Positions 34,041 to 46,259 of a stretch of 64,000 nucleotides of DNA are shown in pieces. Origin of the DNA: Rhizaria sp. SCN 62-66 (Eukaryota > Rhizaria, unplaced). The stretch's first letter is position 1; every line of letters starts with the position of its first letter. Below the pieces are notes generated by a model. The model saw only the letters and a program-made list of their open reading frames with translations. It did not search any database and was not told where the DNA came from. The stretch is taken from assembly GCA_001724265.1 (NCBI GenBank), contig MEDY01000038.1:1-64000 (forward strand). The letters run 5' to 3'. The translations under genes and the position numbers were made by a program.

Positions 34041-36454
34041 ATGGAGCACGATTCTACTGCACCTCTGCCTGATAACAAGCTTTTTGTGGTACGTTGCGTT
34101 CTTTTCCCGGTCAAACCGGCGATCATTATTTCGACATGCCGGCCACGCTGCCTTGGGATCACGACTTTCTCTCTAACGCGCGCGCCTCGATCCCGGCGTC
34201 GCTCGTATTCCGTATTATCGTTCTGATTGCGCTAAACTAGTGCAACGGCATCGCATGATCCACTTTCACGCGCTATTGATGGTTTATTTTTGCGCGGCAA
34301 GCTCCGACAACGCCTCCGGCGTTCGAGGCCACTCCCATCGCATCGCCACTTGCCGGCCTCTTGTGGGGTGTCTGCGCTTCCTATTGGCCTTAGCGCGCAT
34401 GTCAACATAAACAGCACTCAAACATCCCTTAAGCATCTCTGCTGATGCTTATAAGTGCTTGATGCGACGAACGCGCTCGGCTTCCAATTAGGGCCCACGT
34501 TGACGCGCGTGGCCGCCGTTGGCGCCAAGTATTGAGCTCCTGACGCCGCCAGTCGCCATGCATTGGACTTTCCACACATTATGATATAATCCCGACTTTA
34601 TTACATCCATCTCATCTTGCTATCTTTCACCCTGTTACGTTTCCTCGGTTATAATCTCGCTTTCCTCGCACACCCCGATTCCAACCCCACGCCATCGCAT
34701 CCGACTTTTTCCACTACTATAATGCGCACCCCGTGACCGTCATGTTGCATACTTCATGTGCCATTGGATGTATTTAGGGCCAAATCCCTCCCGCCATCGA
34801 TGAGGTCACGATCTACGAGCTTTTTAAGGCCCACGGCACTGTTCTCGATGTCACTCTCCTCCGCGTACGTCATCACTTGACATCCTCCCATTTTTACAGC
34901 CTTTACCTCCCCCTAGAATAGTCTTCTGCCTGTGTGCTGCCGCGCATTACGTACTTTCAGCTGTCGTTTAAAAGTTTTACTTGCAATGGGCGCCATTTAA
35001 CCCGTTTCGGAGGTTGTTTTATCTCTAAGCCACAAATAACGGTCTCGTTGGATCTCCCCATCTAGGCTAAGTCCGACTCGACAAACCACCTTCATCTCGT
35101 CCCCATCCTCACTCTCTTTCTCTTTATTGCCATGTTTTTTCTATGCCCCCTCGCTCCTTCTACTGCTCCCTTTTTATTTTTCTCTGCTGCACGCATATCA
35201 CTCCCATTTGTCACTCTTCTGTCACCACTTGTCGCACCTCCGTCATCACCTTATTCACTTTTTGGTACACTTATCACTCCCCAATCGCGCCCTCCTCAAT
35301 CCCCTTTGCGCGTACTATATTTTGTTATCTTCTCCATTGTCTGTCCGTCTCCATATCTATTCCTTGCATTCCCGCTTCTTGATTGTACACGCGACCACAC
35401 ACAACAACAACCTCACCCGACCACATCCACAGGACCGCCTGACGACGGCCCCGCGCGGGTGCGCGTTCGTGACGATGCTGTCCAACGCCGAGGCGCTGGG
35501 CGCGATCGACGCGCTCGACTCTAAGGTCCAGCTCCCGGGCGCGCGCCGGCCGCTGCGCGTGCGCATCGCGGGCGTGGTGCCCTCGGACGAGAAGCCCAAG
35601 GCCGCCGACACCAAGCTCTACGTGTCGATGCTGTCGCGCAACACCTCGGAGGCGCAGCTGCGCGCGCTGTTCGAGCCTTTCGGCGAGGTTACCGAGGTCC
35701 ACGTGATGCGCGCCACCGACGCCACGCGTACCTCGCGCGGCTCGGGCTTCGTGCGCTTCGCCGACCAGGCTGCCGCCGAGGCCGCCATCCAGGCCCTGAA
35801 CAACGTCTACAAGGACGGCGACGTGCCCTCAATGCTCCAGGTCCGCATGGCGCACACCAAGCTCGACAAGGCCCGCTTCGCCGCGCAGGCCGCCGCCGCC
35901 TCCGCGGGCGCGGGCGCCGCGGGCGCTGGCGTCCTCGGCGGCGCCGTCGCGGCCGCCGGCCTCTACGGCGCCGGCGCGGGCGCGATGGGCGTCAACGGCA
36001 TGCCGATGGGGCTCGGCGCGGGCGCGCTCGGCGCCGGCAACGGCTACCGCATGCCCTACGGCAACACCGCCAGCAACGGCGGCAGTCGCGGCGGCGTCCG
36101 CGGCAACCACCAGCAGCAGCAGTACCAGCAGCAGGGGCAGCAGCGCCACTACGGTGACAGCGGCAAGTCGGCCGCCGACGCCGCTGCCGCAGCCGCCGCC
36201 GTGGCCGAGGGCCAGGACCCCTCGGCCGCCTGGTGGGCCCAGCAGCAGCAGCAGCAGCAGCGCCAGCAGCAGCAGCAGCAGCAGGCGCAGGCGCAGGATC
36301 CCGCCGCCGCCGCCTCCGCGTCCCAGCAGCAGCAGCAGCTGGGCTACGCGCCCCACCTGGTTTCGCTGCCGCACTTGGTCCACTACTCGCACATGGCCTC
36401 GCTCTACCCCGGCGCCGGCAACGCCGGCAACGCCGCCGCGGGCGCCAACGGCTC

Positions 36455-36495
<41 letters not shown>

Positions 36496-37310
36496 CCTAC
36501 CAGGGCGCCAACGGCAACGCCTCGGCCGCCGCCGCCGCCGCCGCCGCCGCGGGCGCCGCTGGCTACGGCTACAGTTACCCTCCCGCGGGCTCTGCCTCCG
36601 CGGCCGCCGCGGCCGCGGCCGCCGCGGCTGCCGCGATCAACGGCGGCGGCTACGGCGCGGCTGCGCCCGGCGCCGCGCTTAACAACGGCTACGGCGGCCT
36701 GAACGTCTACGGCGGCGGCCACAACGGCCACGGCCACGGCCACAACGGCCACCACGGCCACCACAACGGCAACGGGCACAGCGGCAACGGCTCGCCCGAC
36801 GCGGCCGTGGTGCCCCGCGGCCCTCCCGGCGCGAACCTCTTCATCTACGGGCTGCACGAGTCTTTCACCGACGCCGACCTGCTGGCGCTCTTCTCTTCCT
36901 TCGGCACCGTGCTTTCGGCCACTGTGCAGCGCGACAAGGTGACGGGCTCCAACAAGGGCTACGGCTTCGCGTCGCTCGCGGACCCCGTGTGCGCGGGACA
37001 GGCCATCGCCATGCTCGATGGCTTCGTGCTGGGCTCCAAGCGCCTCGCCGTGCGCGTCAAGAAGGGCGAGGAGGCCGCCGCCATGGTCGCCGCGAACGTC
37101 GTCGCCGCTAACGCGGCCGCCGCGGGCGCCGCCGCCGCCGCCGCCGCTGCCGCCGCGGGCGCGGACAACGTGCATGCCGCCGCCGCCGTCGCCGCCGCCG
37201 CCGCCGCTGCGGCCGCGGCCGCGGGCGTGTCGGGCTCGCCTGTGGACGGCGTTGAGAGCGGCAACGGCGTCAGCGGCGTCGGGATGCAGCAGGAGGGCGT
37301 CACTGCGTAA
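34041..37310 (+). CDS. CELF/Bruno-like RNA-binding protein with three RRMs
   Basis: Regulator of mRNA splicing, translation or decay by analogy with CELF/Bruno proteins. Exons 34041-34088, 34778-34864 and 35433-37310; stop TAA; 670 aa. RRM1 (about 13-95) is assembled across both introns: KLFVGQIPPAI is the RNP2 region, and LLRDRLTTAPRGCAFV carries RNP1. RRM2 starts KLYVSMLSRNTSE (about 106) with RGSGFVRF as RNP1. A 300-residue Gln/Ala/Gly/His linker separates RRM3 (about 511-590), introduced by GPPGANLFIYGL, the diagnostic CELF lead-in. Both introns (689 and 568 nt) are far longer than elsewhere in the window and have GTACGT donors. An acceptor-like CCCCCAG sits 1 nt before the ATG. Confidence 0.9.
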
Positions 37311-38042
37311 GCGGATTTGTGTGTATAAAACAAATCTAGCTAAGCTAAAGCTGTTATATGACTCAATATGTCAGTAAGTTAGTCAGCAAGTAAGTCAGTA
37401 AGCTTAAACGCATGCGAGCAGTGGAGTTGGGTGACGCAGTCGCGTTTATGTTGTCGTCTGGATCTGAGTCGTTCTTCAGCTTGCTCAAGTACATGAGTGT
37501 TTTCCACACGATGTCACAGCAGAACGACTCGCAACAGCACAAGCACCAGGCGCACACCTACACTCACATGTACGCACACATACGAACATACGCGCACGCA
37601 CATGCCACATCAGTGCAACACAAGACGCCACAATCCTGCATTCTAGTCAACCCGTCAGCCTGCATATCAACTTGCCGAAAGGAAGTATGAAAGAACCTTA
37701 GGAAAAAAGAAAATGCGCAGAAAGAAAAGAACGATTCCCAAACATAGTTCAACGTGGCATGTGAAGCAAAAGCCGAGATGCCCCAGTCGTTCAGCCCATT
37801 ACGACAGTGTGTTGACGCTTTAACCTCATGTGCTCGTTTCGTGCATCGTTCTAGTCTTTTTTGCTGCTTTTTGTTTTGTTTTGTTGTTTTCGTCCTTATT
37901 TGTAAAGTATTTTCTTCTGCTCCTGCCTCGTTGTCTTTCTCTCTGTTTCCGGCGTGTTCGTTCGTTTGTTTCCGTATTTGTCTCTGTCTGTGTCTGCTCC
38001 GGCGTGACTCGAAGTGGCTGCGGTGCGAGTTGCGACTGTGTG

Positions 38043-38064
38043 ACACACACACACACACACACAC
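38043..38064 (+). repeat. (AC)n microsatellite
   Basis: Eleven AC units within the pyrimidine-rich, gene-free region. Confidence 0.9.
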
Positions 38065-38171
38065 CGATTGACTTGACGTTGACTCGGACTGGAGCTCTTG
38101 TACTATCAGCAACAACCCCCTATTCCCAACATCGTCCACACATTCATTCTCCAACTCACAACACATAACCA

Positions 38172-38189
38172 ACACACACACACACACAC
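38172..38189 (+). repeat. (AC)n microsatellite
   Basis: Nine AC units, about 110 nt downstream of the previous AC tract. Confidence 0.85.
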
Positions 38190-39664
38190 TCCAATACCTT
38201 TTGCGTTTTTTTCCTTATGTTTTGCTTTCCGTTGTCATCACTGATTGTCGTCGCTTTTCTTTCTTTTTCGCATCTCTTTCACTTATTGCCGCTGCTTTCT
38301 CGCTCTCTTCTCTCTATTTCGTTTTCATTTCTTATCACCACTTTCTCTCTTCTGTCTATTAAGAATATTGTACTGCAACTTCTGCAACACATCTAGTGCG
38401 TCTTTCTTTCCTCCACACACTGAGCTCGACCAACTCGCACGCGCGCCCCCCTACGCGCGTCTGTGCCGTTGCCGCGTGCGTGGCCTCCGTGTTCGTGACG
38501 TCGTGTGTTTTCTGTGTGTGTCTGCCAGTGTGTTTGAGTGCCTGTTTCTCCGTCTTGCTTGTCTTTATTTCAGTTTGTATTCTCTCTTTCTCGTTTCTCT
38601 CACGGCGTCAAAACCATTTCTCGTACAATTATCATCTTAATGTAACGTTGATAGCTTGGGCCACTGCTTATGAGTCGAACCTGTCTCTGTTGTCTCTCTG
38701 TGTTTGTGTCTGCGACTCCCATGGGTGCTTTCCGTGTCTGCCGATGTTTCTGTGTTATGCAAGTCATTAATTCGCATTTTCATCAATTTGCGTATTTGAC
38801 TAGAATTGTCATTACATGAACAAAAGCCACTCACCACCAATGCGCCCACAGCATGAGTAGACACACAGACTCATTTAGCACACTGCACGCACGCAGCACA
38901 GATTCAGCTTTAGGAAATCGCAGTGCTCGCCGTCAACAGTTCACAGTAACCATATCCACATCAACATCAACACCATGTAACCCCCCGACACAAATCGCAC
39001 TTCGTGTGCGCGCACCCTTTTGAGAGAGGTTGGCGGCTCATCTTTTCAGCAGTGATGGAGCCAGACAGAGAGACAGACACAGAGAGCTGTGATGCTAGCG
39101 AGCTTAATTCTAGCTATTGCTCAAAAGACAGACACGAACGGGCAACCGTCGTCGCTTAACCCTGACCACCACACACACACACGGACATACGCTACGCTCT
39201 CACGAAACCACGCTCCTCCTTCCGTCAAGCAACCCTTGTTCGGTGGGTGTAGTAAGTAGTCGCAAGCAATTCGTGCTGTTGTTGTCGTCGTTGTAGTTTT
39301 CTTTATTATGATCGTAAGGCTTATCGTATATATGCATTTCCCCTCTAGATCTGGGTCTGTATACTTCGTGTCTCTTTTTAGGTTTCTTCTCTCTCTTTAT
39401 TTTATTTTGTATTATCTTGTTTCGTCTTGTGCCATGTGTGTTTCGTTTCGTTCATGCCACTCTTAGTCGTTGTCGTCTTTCCTCGCGCAGCGAAGCGATA
39501 CCGACGGAGTGCTGTGTCTCGTCTCCACATTGGCTCGCACGTCCACGTCTCAACATATCTATGCTGTTATTAGTAGCTTCAGTATCACCACGCACACCTT
39601 CCCACGCCACACCGTTGCCGTTGTTGCTTCGCCGGGCTGGAAGCTGTGTGTTGTGTTGTGTTCT

Positions 39665-39687
39665 CGTTTCGTTTCGTTTCGTTTCGT
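39665..39687 (+). repeat. (GTTTC)n pentanucleotide repeat
   Basis: Four to five tandem GTTTC units followed by degenerate GTTATC/GTATC variants in the gene-free region. Confidence 0.8.
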
Positions 39688-40418
39688 TATCGTATCGTTA
39701 TCGTGTGTTTTTCATCGCAAGTTCTTCTTCTTCTTTTTTATTTTGTTTTTCACTTCCCTACCTGTCGCGCGCCGTCCTGGTGCTGCGCTGCGGTATTGGG
39801 TTGTGCTGTGCTGTGTTGACTTGAACGCGGACAGGCGGGCTGGGAGGGCGAGTGTGAGAGCGCAAGTAAGTGTGCTGTCCACTATTCCCATCTCGAGGTC
39901 TCCTCCGTGCGCGGGACACACTCACTGACGCACAGGCGCAGACACACACACGCACGCGCACTCGCACGCGCGCACACGGCGCTGGGGTTGATAAACTAAA
40001 TCAATATAAATAAATCTTGTCTCTTTCGAACTAAGCAACACCACAGAGCAACTTGAACAATCAACTTAAAGTCTCATGCTAGCATAGCACTGTACATTTG
40101 TACGTAGATAACAATACTCATGTCACGAGCTTGACCAAACATCACAATCTCTCGATCTTGGTCCCTAAGAGAAATACGTCTGATGTTGCATGTTGGATGC
40201 GACCGTGCACAAGCACCGTGACTGTGGACCTCGACCCAACTTGAAGTCGATTGCGCATCAACTTTTGGAAGCTCTTCAAGTCAAATTAAGTCGTTTAAAC
40301 AAAATGATCTTAATTAGATCAGAACATAAATAGACCTGTTTATATAAATCTTGTTATGAAATCCTCTTTCACTTATTATTTGGACCGTGCCAACTTGTTT
40401 TAGAAAGACGGGTCTCGG

Positions 40419-42468
40419 ATGTCAACATCTACATCGCCTACACCGCGCCTCATCTCACGCACCGAGGTCGCCTCACACAACACCCCAACTAGCTGCTGGG
40501 TCATCCTCTTTGGTAAAGTGTTTAACTTGACGTCTTTTGCCGCGATTCACCCCGCCGGTGCTGCACTCATCCACGACCGCGCAGGCACGGACGTGAGCGC
40601 AGACTTCGCCCGCTTCCACGGCGCCGCCACGCTCGAAAAGTACGCCAAGACGCTCTGCATTGGTCACCTCGCACCGGACCCGGCTCCCACCGGCGCCGCG
40701 GGCGGGCTGTTTGCGGGCTCAAAGCCGCGCCGTAGCAGCGGCAGAGGCAGTGGTGGCAGCGGCGAGAGGGACACGCGTCTGATCCCCATGTCTGTGTCAC
40801 TGCCGTACACCGACCCGAACTACATGCAGGGCTGGGTGTCGCCGTACTACAACGACACGCACGTGCTCTTCCGTAAGCACATCCGCGCCTTCATGGACGA
40901 GCACATCGCGCCCTACTGCCGGCTCTGGGAGGAAGCAGGCGCCGTCCCGCGCGAGGTCATCATCAAGTGCGCCGAGCAGGGCCTGCTGCCGCTGGTCTGC
41001 GGGTTGCCATGGCCGGTGGACTACGTCAGCGACAAGATCGAGCGCGATGGCGTTGAGTACACGTCGGAGCAGCTGGACATGTTCCACGAGCTCATCATGA
41101 TCGACGAGTCTGCGCGCGTGGGCTCCGCAGGCGTCCTCTGGGCCATCTCCGGCGGACTCTCCATCGGGCTCCCGCCCGTCGTGCACTTCGGCAGCGAGGA
41201 GATGAAGCGCCGCGTGCTCAAGCCCTGTCTGACCGGTCAAAAAGGGATCTGTCTTGCCATCACTGAAGCAAGCGGCGGCAGCGACGTGGCGCATCTCGAG
41301 TGTCGGGCGGTCAAGTCCGACTGCGGGACCTATTACACCGTTAACGGGCACAAGAAGTGGATCACGGCCGGCACGACCGCGGACTACTTCACCACGGCCG
41401 TGCGCACGGGCGACGACGAGTCGGGCGCGCTGGGCGTCTCGCTGCTCCTCATCGAGCGGAGCTTTCCGGGTGTTAAGACAACCCCAGTCAAGGTTTGTCA
41501 CTTAAAGTGGGCGTCACAAAAAGTTTTGTTGTTTTTCAACCTGAAATCAAAATCACATTGTATTTTATGATACATGTAATGCCAATGAAATAATGATGAT
41601 GTGTCGATTCTGTAATGACATTGCAAATTGACATGATGTTCACACCACATGATATTTATCATCGATTGCTTTTCGCTTCAGTGCTCGGGCGTTCTCTCTA
41701 GCGGCACTGCGTACGTCACATTTGAAAACGTGCGCGTGCCGGCTGAGAATCTCATCGGTGAAGAGGGCATGGGGTTTCTCTATGTCGTCCGCAACTTCAA
41801 CCACGAGCGCTGGGCTATCACCGTGCAATCGCTCCGGTTTGCGCGCGTGTGCATCGAGGACGCGCTGCGCTGGGCACTCAAGCGGCGCACGTTTGGCAAG
41901 GAGCTGATTAAGCACGCCGTTATCCGCGCCAAGTTCGCGGATATGATCCGGCAGGTGGAGGCGACGCAGGCGTGGCTGGAGCAAGTGACGCACCAGCTCA
42001 ACACGTTGCCGTTCGAAAAGCAAGGCAAGCTGGCCGGCTCCATCGCGCTGCTTAAGGCGCACTCGTCGCGCGTGTTTGAGCTGTGCGCGCGTGAGGCGCA
42101 ACAGATTCTTGGTGGCGCGGGCTACACGCGCGGGGGACAGGTGCGTTTTTATCAATTCACAGCGATGTTTAGGAAAACGTAGTTTCAATTGGGATTTTAT
42201 TGGATCCATGTTATTGTATTATAACGGATGTGATCTATCTATGTACATGTATATATGGGGTTTGTATGCCAAGTCGCTAAAATATTACTCACACCCTTTG
42301 ACCGTAGTCCTTTCGTTGTGTTGTTTTTGCTGAACGTCACTCACACAGGGAGAACGCGTGGAGCGCCTGGCCCGGGACGTCCGTGCGTTTTGCGTGCCAG
42401 GAGGTAGCACCGAAATTATGGAAGATCTGGCTATTCGTCAGCTCGCAATGCGTGCCGCAAAGCTCTAA
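40419..42468 (+). CDS. Cytochrome b5-acyl-CoA dehydrogenase fusion
   Basis: FAD-dependent acyl-CoA dehydrogenase carrying an N-terminal haem domain. Exons 40419-41492, 41682-42140 and 42349-42468; stop TAA; 550 aa. The b5 domain (about 12-85) has the axial histidines in FAAIHPAGAA and ARFHGAAT. A basic linker leads to the dehydrogenase (about 130-550): LAITEASGGSDVAHLE (FAD/substrate loop), GHKKWITAG, RRTFGKELI, ILGGAGYTRGG and VPGGSTEIMEDLAIRQ. The Glu of MCAD/SCAD at the YEG position is absent, so the base is probably the Glu in FNHERW, as in the LCAD/IVD class. Fusions of this kind are known from fungi and oomycetes. No organellar presequence or peroxisomal SKL is seen. An acceptor-like TTTTAG lies 15 nt upstream of the ATG. 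Confidence 0.9.
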
Positions 42469-42980
42469 GGCAAGTTACGCGGCGTGACTGTCTTAAAAGT
42501 CTCAAGTACACGATGTCATGTGCACAACGTGTATATTGAGTAAAGTTGACTTCAGTTATAAATTGACCACACGCGTTGTATTATTATCCTTTGGATATAT
42601 CTTCGTTTTGTCTTCTTGAGACAAGTACGCGATCCTGTGAATATCAGTCACACGAGGCTCTTTGAGGTACGCAATGTTAGAGAAAAGCAGAAACCAAATA
42701 ATAAATGCTGTACAATCACAGATTAACAAAAACAACGACTTAGTTAAAGCCGACAGCCATTATGAGGTTCGCAGGGCATGAATTTTGTTGATGAACCACA
42801 TTCTTGCTCAAGATAGTTATCCCCACGCTGTGCCACATCGAAGATTATAAACTTCTAAGATGGATTTTTTAGCGTGGCAATTAAAAATCTGGATGCTGCA
42901 CAGTCTACACTGTTGAGATGTCTTCATACGTACTCGCAGGGTGATTACGTATGTGAGTTAGAGACTCTTTGTTGGAACAC
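42469..42980. other. Convergent AT-rich spacer
   Basis: About 510 nt between the dehydrogenase and the RHS/Crinkler-like gene, AT-rich, with no recognisable feature. No terminal or direct repeats bounding the latter were spotted. Confidence 0.5.
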
Positions 42981-45314
42981 TCACCAATACGACGTGCCCA
43001 TTTTCACACTATAATCAAACGGCCTGGACACGAATTTGGCCAAACGACGGCACACTATTGCAACGTTACGACATGTCGCTATGTCTTTGAGCACATCAAA
43101 GGCCATCGGTGAAGTCACACGACATGAAAACTCTACCTCATTTTCAACTTCGTGTCCGCTCGTGACCAGCGTTGAACAGCCGAGAAAGCTGCGGGAGATG
43201 AACAGGTTTGCGTCTAGCACAACCATATTCTCATCACAACACTTGTCACGGGTACTGTTGCTACGTGCGGGCATGTCAATGTCAATGTCAACATCAATTT
43301 CACAGCTCGCGTCGCAGTTTAGAGAATCTTCGCAGATGGTTGCCGGAGATGTGATGATTATCTTGTTCTGATGCGTTAACATAAAGCCAGGAACAAGGCA
43401 ATCCAAGAGATGGAAGTGACTCATTGTCATATTATGAGTGATAGCCGCAAATCGCTTGGCATCAAAAACATGATCATATCCACCTACATTGCTTGAGTAT
43501 ACGTATTCTTTGTCACTGTTTGGGTTGTTGCTGAGCAGCTTCCACAGAAGCATACGTAAATGTCCACTCACCTTCGAGTAGTACTCACTTACTGCCGTTG
43601 CAAAGCAATCATGTTGAGACGGAACAATGCAGTCTTCAGGGTTGTAGCCTAGGTCTTTGATCATGATCGGCAGAGCCTCTTGAATCTCGTCCTCATTCCA
43701 CATGCTAGTGTAGCGAAAACCACAGCGACCAGTCTTGCCTTTTTGATAGACTCCTGCGTAGTTGTTAAGGTCGGGGGTTGATGCCATAACAAAGAAGGCA
43801 TGACCGTCATCTTGATAGCAGTGATTTTCCGGGCCGTTCTCTCCAGGATCATAGAGATAGAGAGTTGCATCCTCCCAAAGGAGGTTCTTAAACTCGGTTG
43901 AGCCTGCTTGAACAAACCTCGCGTTGCCGTCAGGGAGCAGCACAAGAGCAATGTCCTCCATACTGCAGTGGCAGAGAACCGTTACGCCGTCTTTTTTCGC
44001 CGCGAGTTGCACCAGATAGTTGAGCGCCGCCGTTTTCCCAGTGCCAGAGGGACCGCTCAGGATAGTTGCTATGCCATTTGACCGCGCCGATGAACACTCG
44101 CTAAACCGCGACATTACGTAGTCGTAGAGAGGAAGGTGTGAGCGCCGGATGATGAGCGTGTTCCAGTCAGCGTCTGTGCCCGTGAAGAACCAACGCGCAT
44201 CGTCAGGCACAGAAGTCACGAGCACGTGCGCCAGCACGGTCATCTTTACGTACATGTGCGCGTTGTCACTTTTGAGGTACTTCCACAGTTTTGCTTGGGC
44301 CATCAACTTTGGCATCATGTGTTCTTTGTCTAAAGCAATACTTTTGGCAATCCCGTGCGTTGCCCTGTCCCGTTTATACTCTGAGTAGGCAATTTGACGT
44401 TTCGCCTCGGCATGCCGAGCTTTGGCATTGTTGAGCTCAGTATCCGCATCCGACAGCCCAAGCTCAAACTTCTCGAGTAAAGCCTTCACTAGCCCCAGCC
44501 GATAGTCGTAGCCCGCGGTTTTAGCCAGTGATGCTCTCGGGTCACGCACAAGCTGAGCGTACCTCTGATCCGCGGATGCATCGTTTCGAATGTACTAGAG
44601 CCTCCTAATGTTGCGTTCAGCCTGCGCATGTTCGAGCCTGCTAAACGCCAAAGAGAATTTATGCCGCGTCATCCTGAACTTAGCAGCGGCTTTAATGAGT
44701 GCAATCGATACCGCAGCACGCCTAGTCCGAGCCGCAGTCAGCTGCTTTTCCGCACCATCAACTCCGTTGACGACAGCAGTTTTTGCATCAACTACGTCAC
44801 TCTTTGCATTTTGCAAGCTATCGTAATGCTTTGCGCGCATAAGCTTTGCGACAGCCATGTTGAAACAAGCCTCAGCTTGAATGTAGTCGGCCTTCATAAC
44901 TCGTGCGTCCTGAGAGTATCGGTCACTTTGCAAGCGGATAATGACGGCCTTCAATTTACGGAGAAGCTAGTCTTTGGCCGAGGCAACTAAGAGCCTAAGA
45001 CATTTCACATCTTTGGCCCTATTATTCCATTCACCGTCGCTGCTTTCATCGTCGTCGCTAAAGTAAGTGTCTTTGGTGCAGGTGTCGTCATCGTCACTGG
45101 ACAAAGATGTGAGGGTCTCCGTGTCATTGGGCTGCTGCTCAATATCATCATCTTCTTCTCCTTCTTCCCCTTCTTCGTTGTTGTTGTCGACGCTACTGTA
45201 TTGCGGACATGAGACTGCCAGATTGGAGAGCTTTGTTGTGGGCACAACATTAGTTGAAACACTTTCTGGAGTGCTGTTGCGGTGAGCTGCACGAGGACTC
45301 AGACGGAGAGCCAT
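42981..45314 (-). CDS. RHS/Crinkler-like P-loop NTPase protein, two in-frame TAGs
   Basis: A single frame from ATG 45314 (MALRLSPRAAHRN) to TGA 42983-42981, 777 aa if TAGs at 44969-44967 and 44597-44595 are sense. The N-terminus is acidic and Ser-rich. It is followed by a long helical region (about 115-300, spanning both TAGs) that looks coiled coil. The NTPase part has Walker A GPSGTGKTAALNYL and a Walker B-like strand LYLYDPGE. It then has HAFFVMASTPDLNNY with an arginine-rich follow-up (GRCGFRYTSMWNEDEI), an arrangement reminiscent of retrotransposon-hot-spot and Crinkler NTPases. The C-terminal part is unrecognised. Codon use is clearly AT-richer than in the neighbours, suggesting recent acquisition or relaxed selection. 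A nuclease or effector role cannot be read from the sequence. Confidence 0.65.
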
Positions 45315-46259
45315 CGTCTGCTGTGACGCAAATGAGATTGTTCCAAAGGGAGAATCAAAACAAAATTGAAAGTTGGCGCATAGACGTGAGAAAATGAGTG
45401 GGGGAAACAAGTTCAAGGACAGTGGGCGGCAACGCAGAATGAACTAAGATCACAAGCGGAGTGAGTTTTGCAAAGAGCCAATTGCGAATGTCGTTGATTC
45501 AAGAAACAGGGTAAAAGCATGAAGTAACTTTTCTTCATCGAAATCATCTTTTGTTATTGAACGCCATTTCGTAGTTTGGGGTTACTGGAGCACAAACGCA
45601 CGGGAGGGTACAACTGGGAGAGGCAACGCGTGGATTGCGAGCTAGATGAAATCAAACGTACATCATCTGTTTCTTGTTTGTTGTTTGCCCCGTGCTTGGA
45701 CAGCATAGCACACAAACTATAAAATAGAAAAAGCAGCATGGCAAGTCCGATGGGTCAATTTGTAAGCGTTATGAGGCCAACTAGATTGAGTGCTGGGAGG
45801 TGGTGCCAAGTCGACCCACGCGTGGCCACTTTGGAACGTCACAATGCAGGGGGGATACGCTTTGCACCAAAAAGAGAAATTGTAGACGAAATAACATGAT
45901 GTAATAAAGCAAACAACAAAGCCCCGCTTAAGTTTAAGGTTCTTGATTGTCCTGAAAGCACGACGAGTAAATCCACGGCCTTGGGGCTTATGGGTGAGTG
46001 ACTGTGAGCACCCATGACCATGGTGACTGTGAGCACAGCTGCTCACCGGCCAAGAGGGATGGTTGCAGTTAATAGGCATAGCTTCTTCAGTCATGATCAA
46101 AACACAAAGCTAACTTTATACTTTGCAAGATCTTATCTTCACTTTCACCCCCTTTTGCACAGCACCGCTCAAGTCTTCGTTCTGTTGGGATCTCACTTGA
46201 AGAACTGACCGCACATTCAGTCGGACGAAGCAGTCGCTGTGCCCGCATCCGCCGACTCG
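45315..46259. other. Divergent spacer upstream of the sugar porter
   Basis: About 945 nt, AT-rich, with two tandem copies of the shared element near 46000. CACATTCAG at 46212-46220 may be the acceptor of an upstream exon, since codons between it and the chosen ATG (46260) are open and look coding. Confidence 0.5.
45996..46034 (+). promoter_or_regulatory. Two tandem copies of the shared intergenic element
   Basis: GAGTGACTGTGAGC at 45996-46009 and TGGTGACTGTGAGC at 46021-46034, 11 nt apart, about 226-264 nt upstream of the sugar-porter ATG. Confidence 0.45.

Larger units (their letters stand above)
37311..40418. other. 3.1 kb gene-free region with CA repeats and pyrimidine bias
   Basis: The longest stretch without a supportable gene. 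From about 37830 to 38760 and again from about 39290 to 39830 the plus strand is strongly T/C-rich. CA microsatellites lie at 38043-38064, 38172-38189 and 39170-39182, and a GTTTC repeat at 39665-39687. Frames here are short and lack the GC-rich codon bias of real exons, even with TAG read as sense. It could hold a long 3'UTR, a non-coding RNA or a 5'UTR intron of the next gene: a GTACGT at about 40100 could pair with TTTTAG at about 40403. Confidence 0.6.

Noticed and set aside
37830-39830. Several open frames of 100-150 codons in the CELF/dehydrogenase spacer
   Set aside because: Rich in Ser/Phe/Leu/Cys from T/C-rich DNA; they lack the GC-rich codon bias and any family signature, even with TAG as sense.
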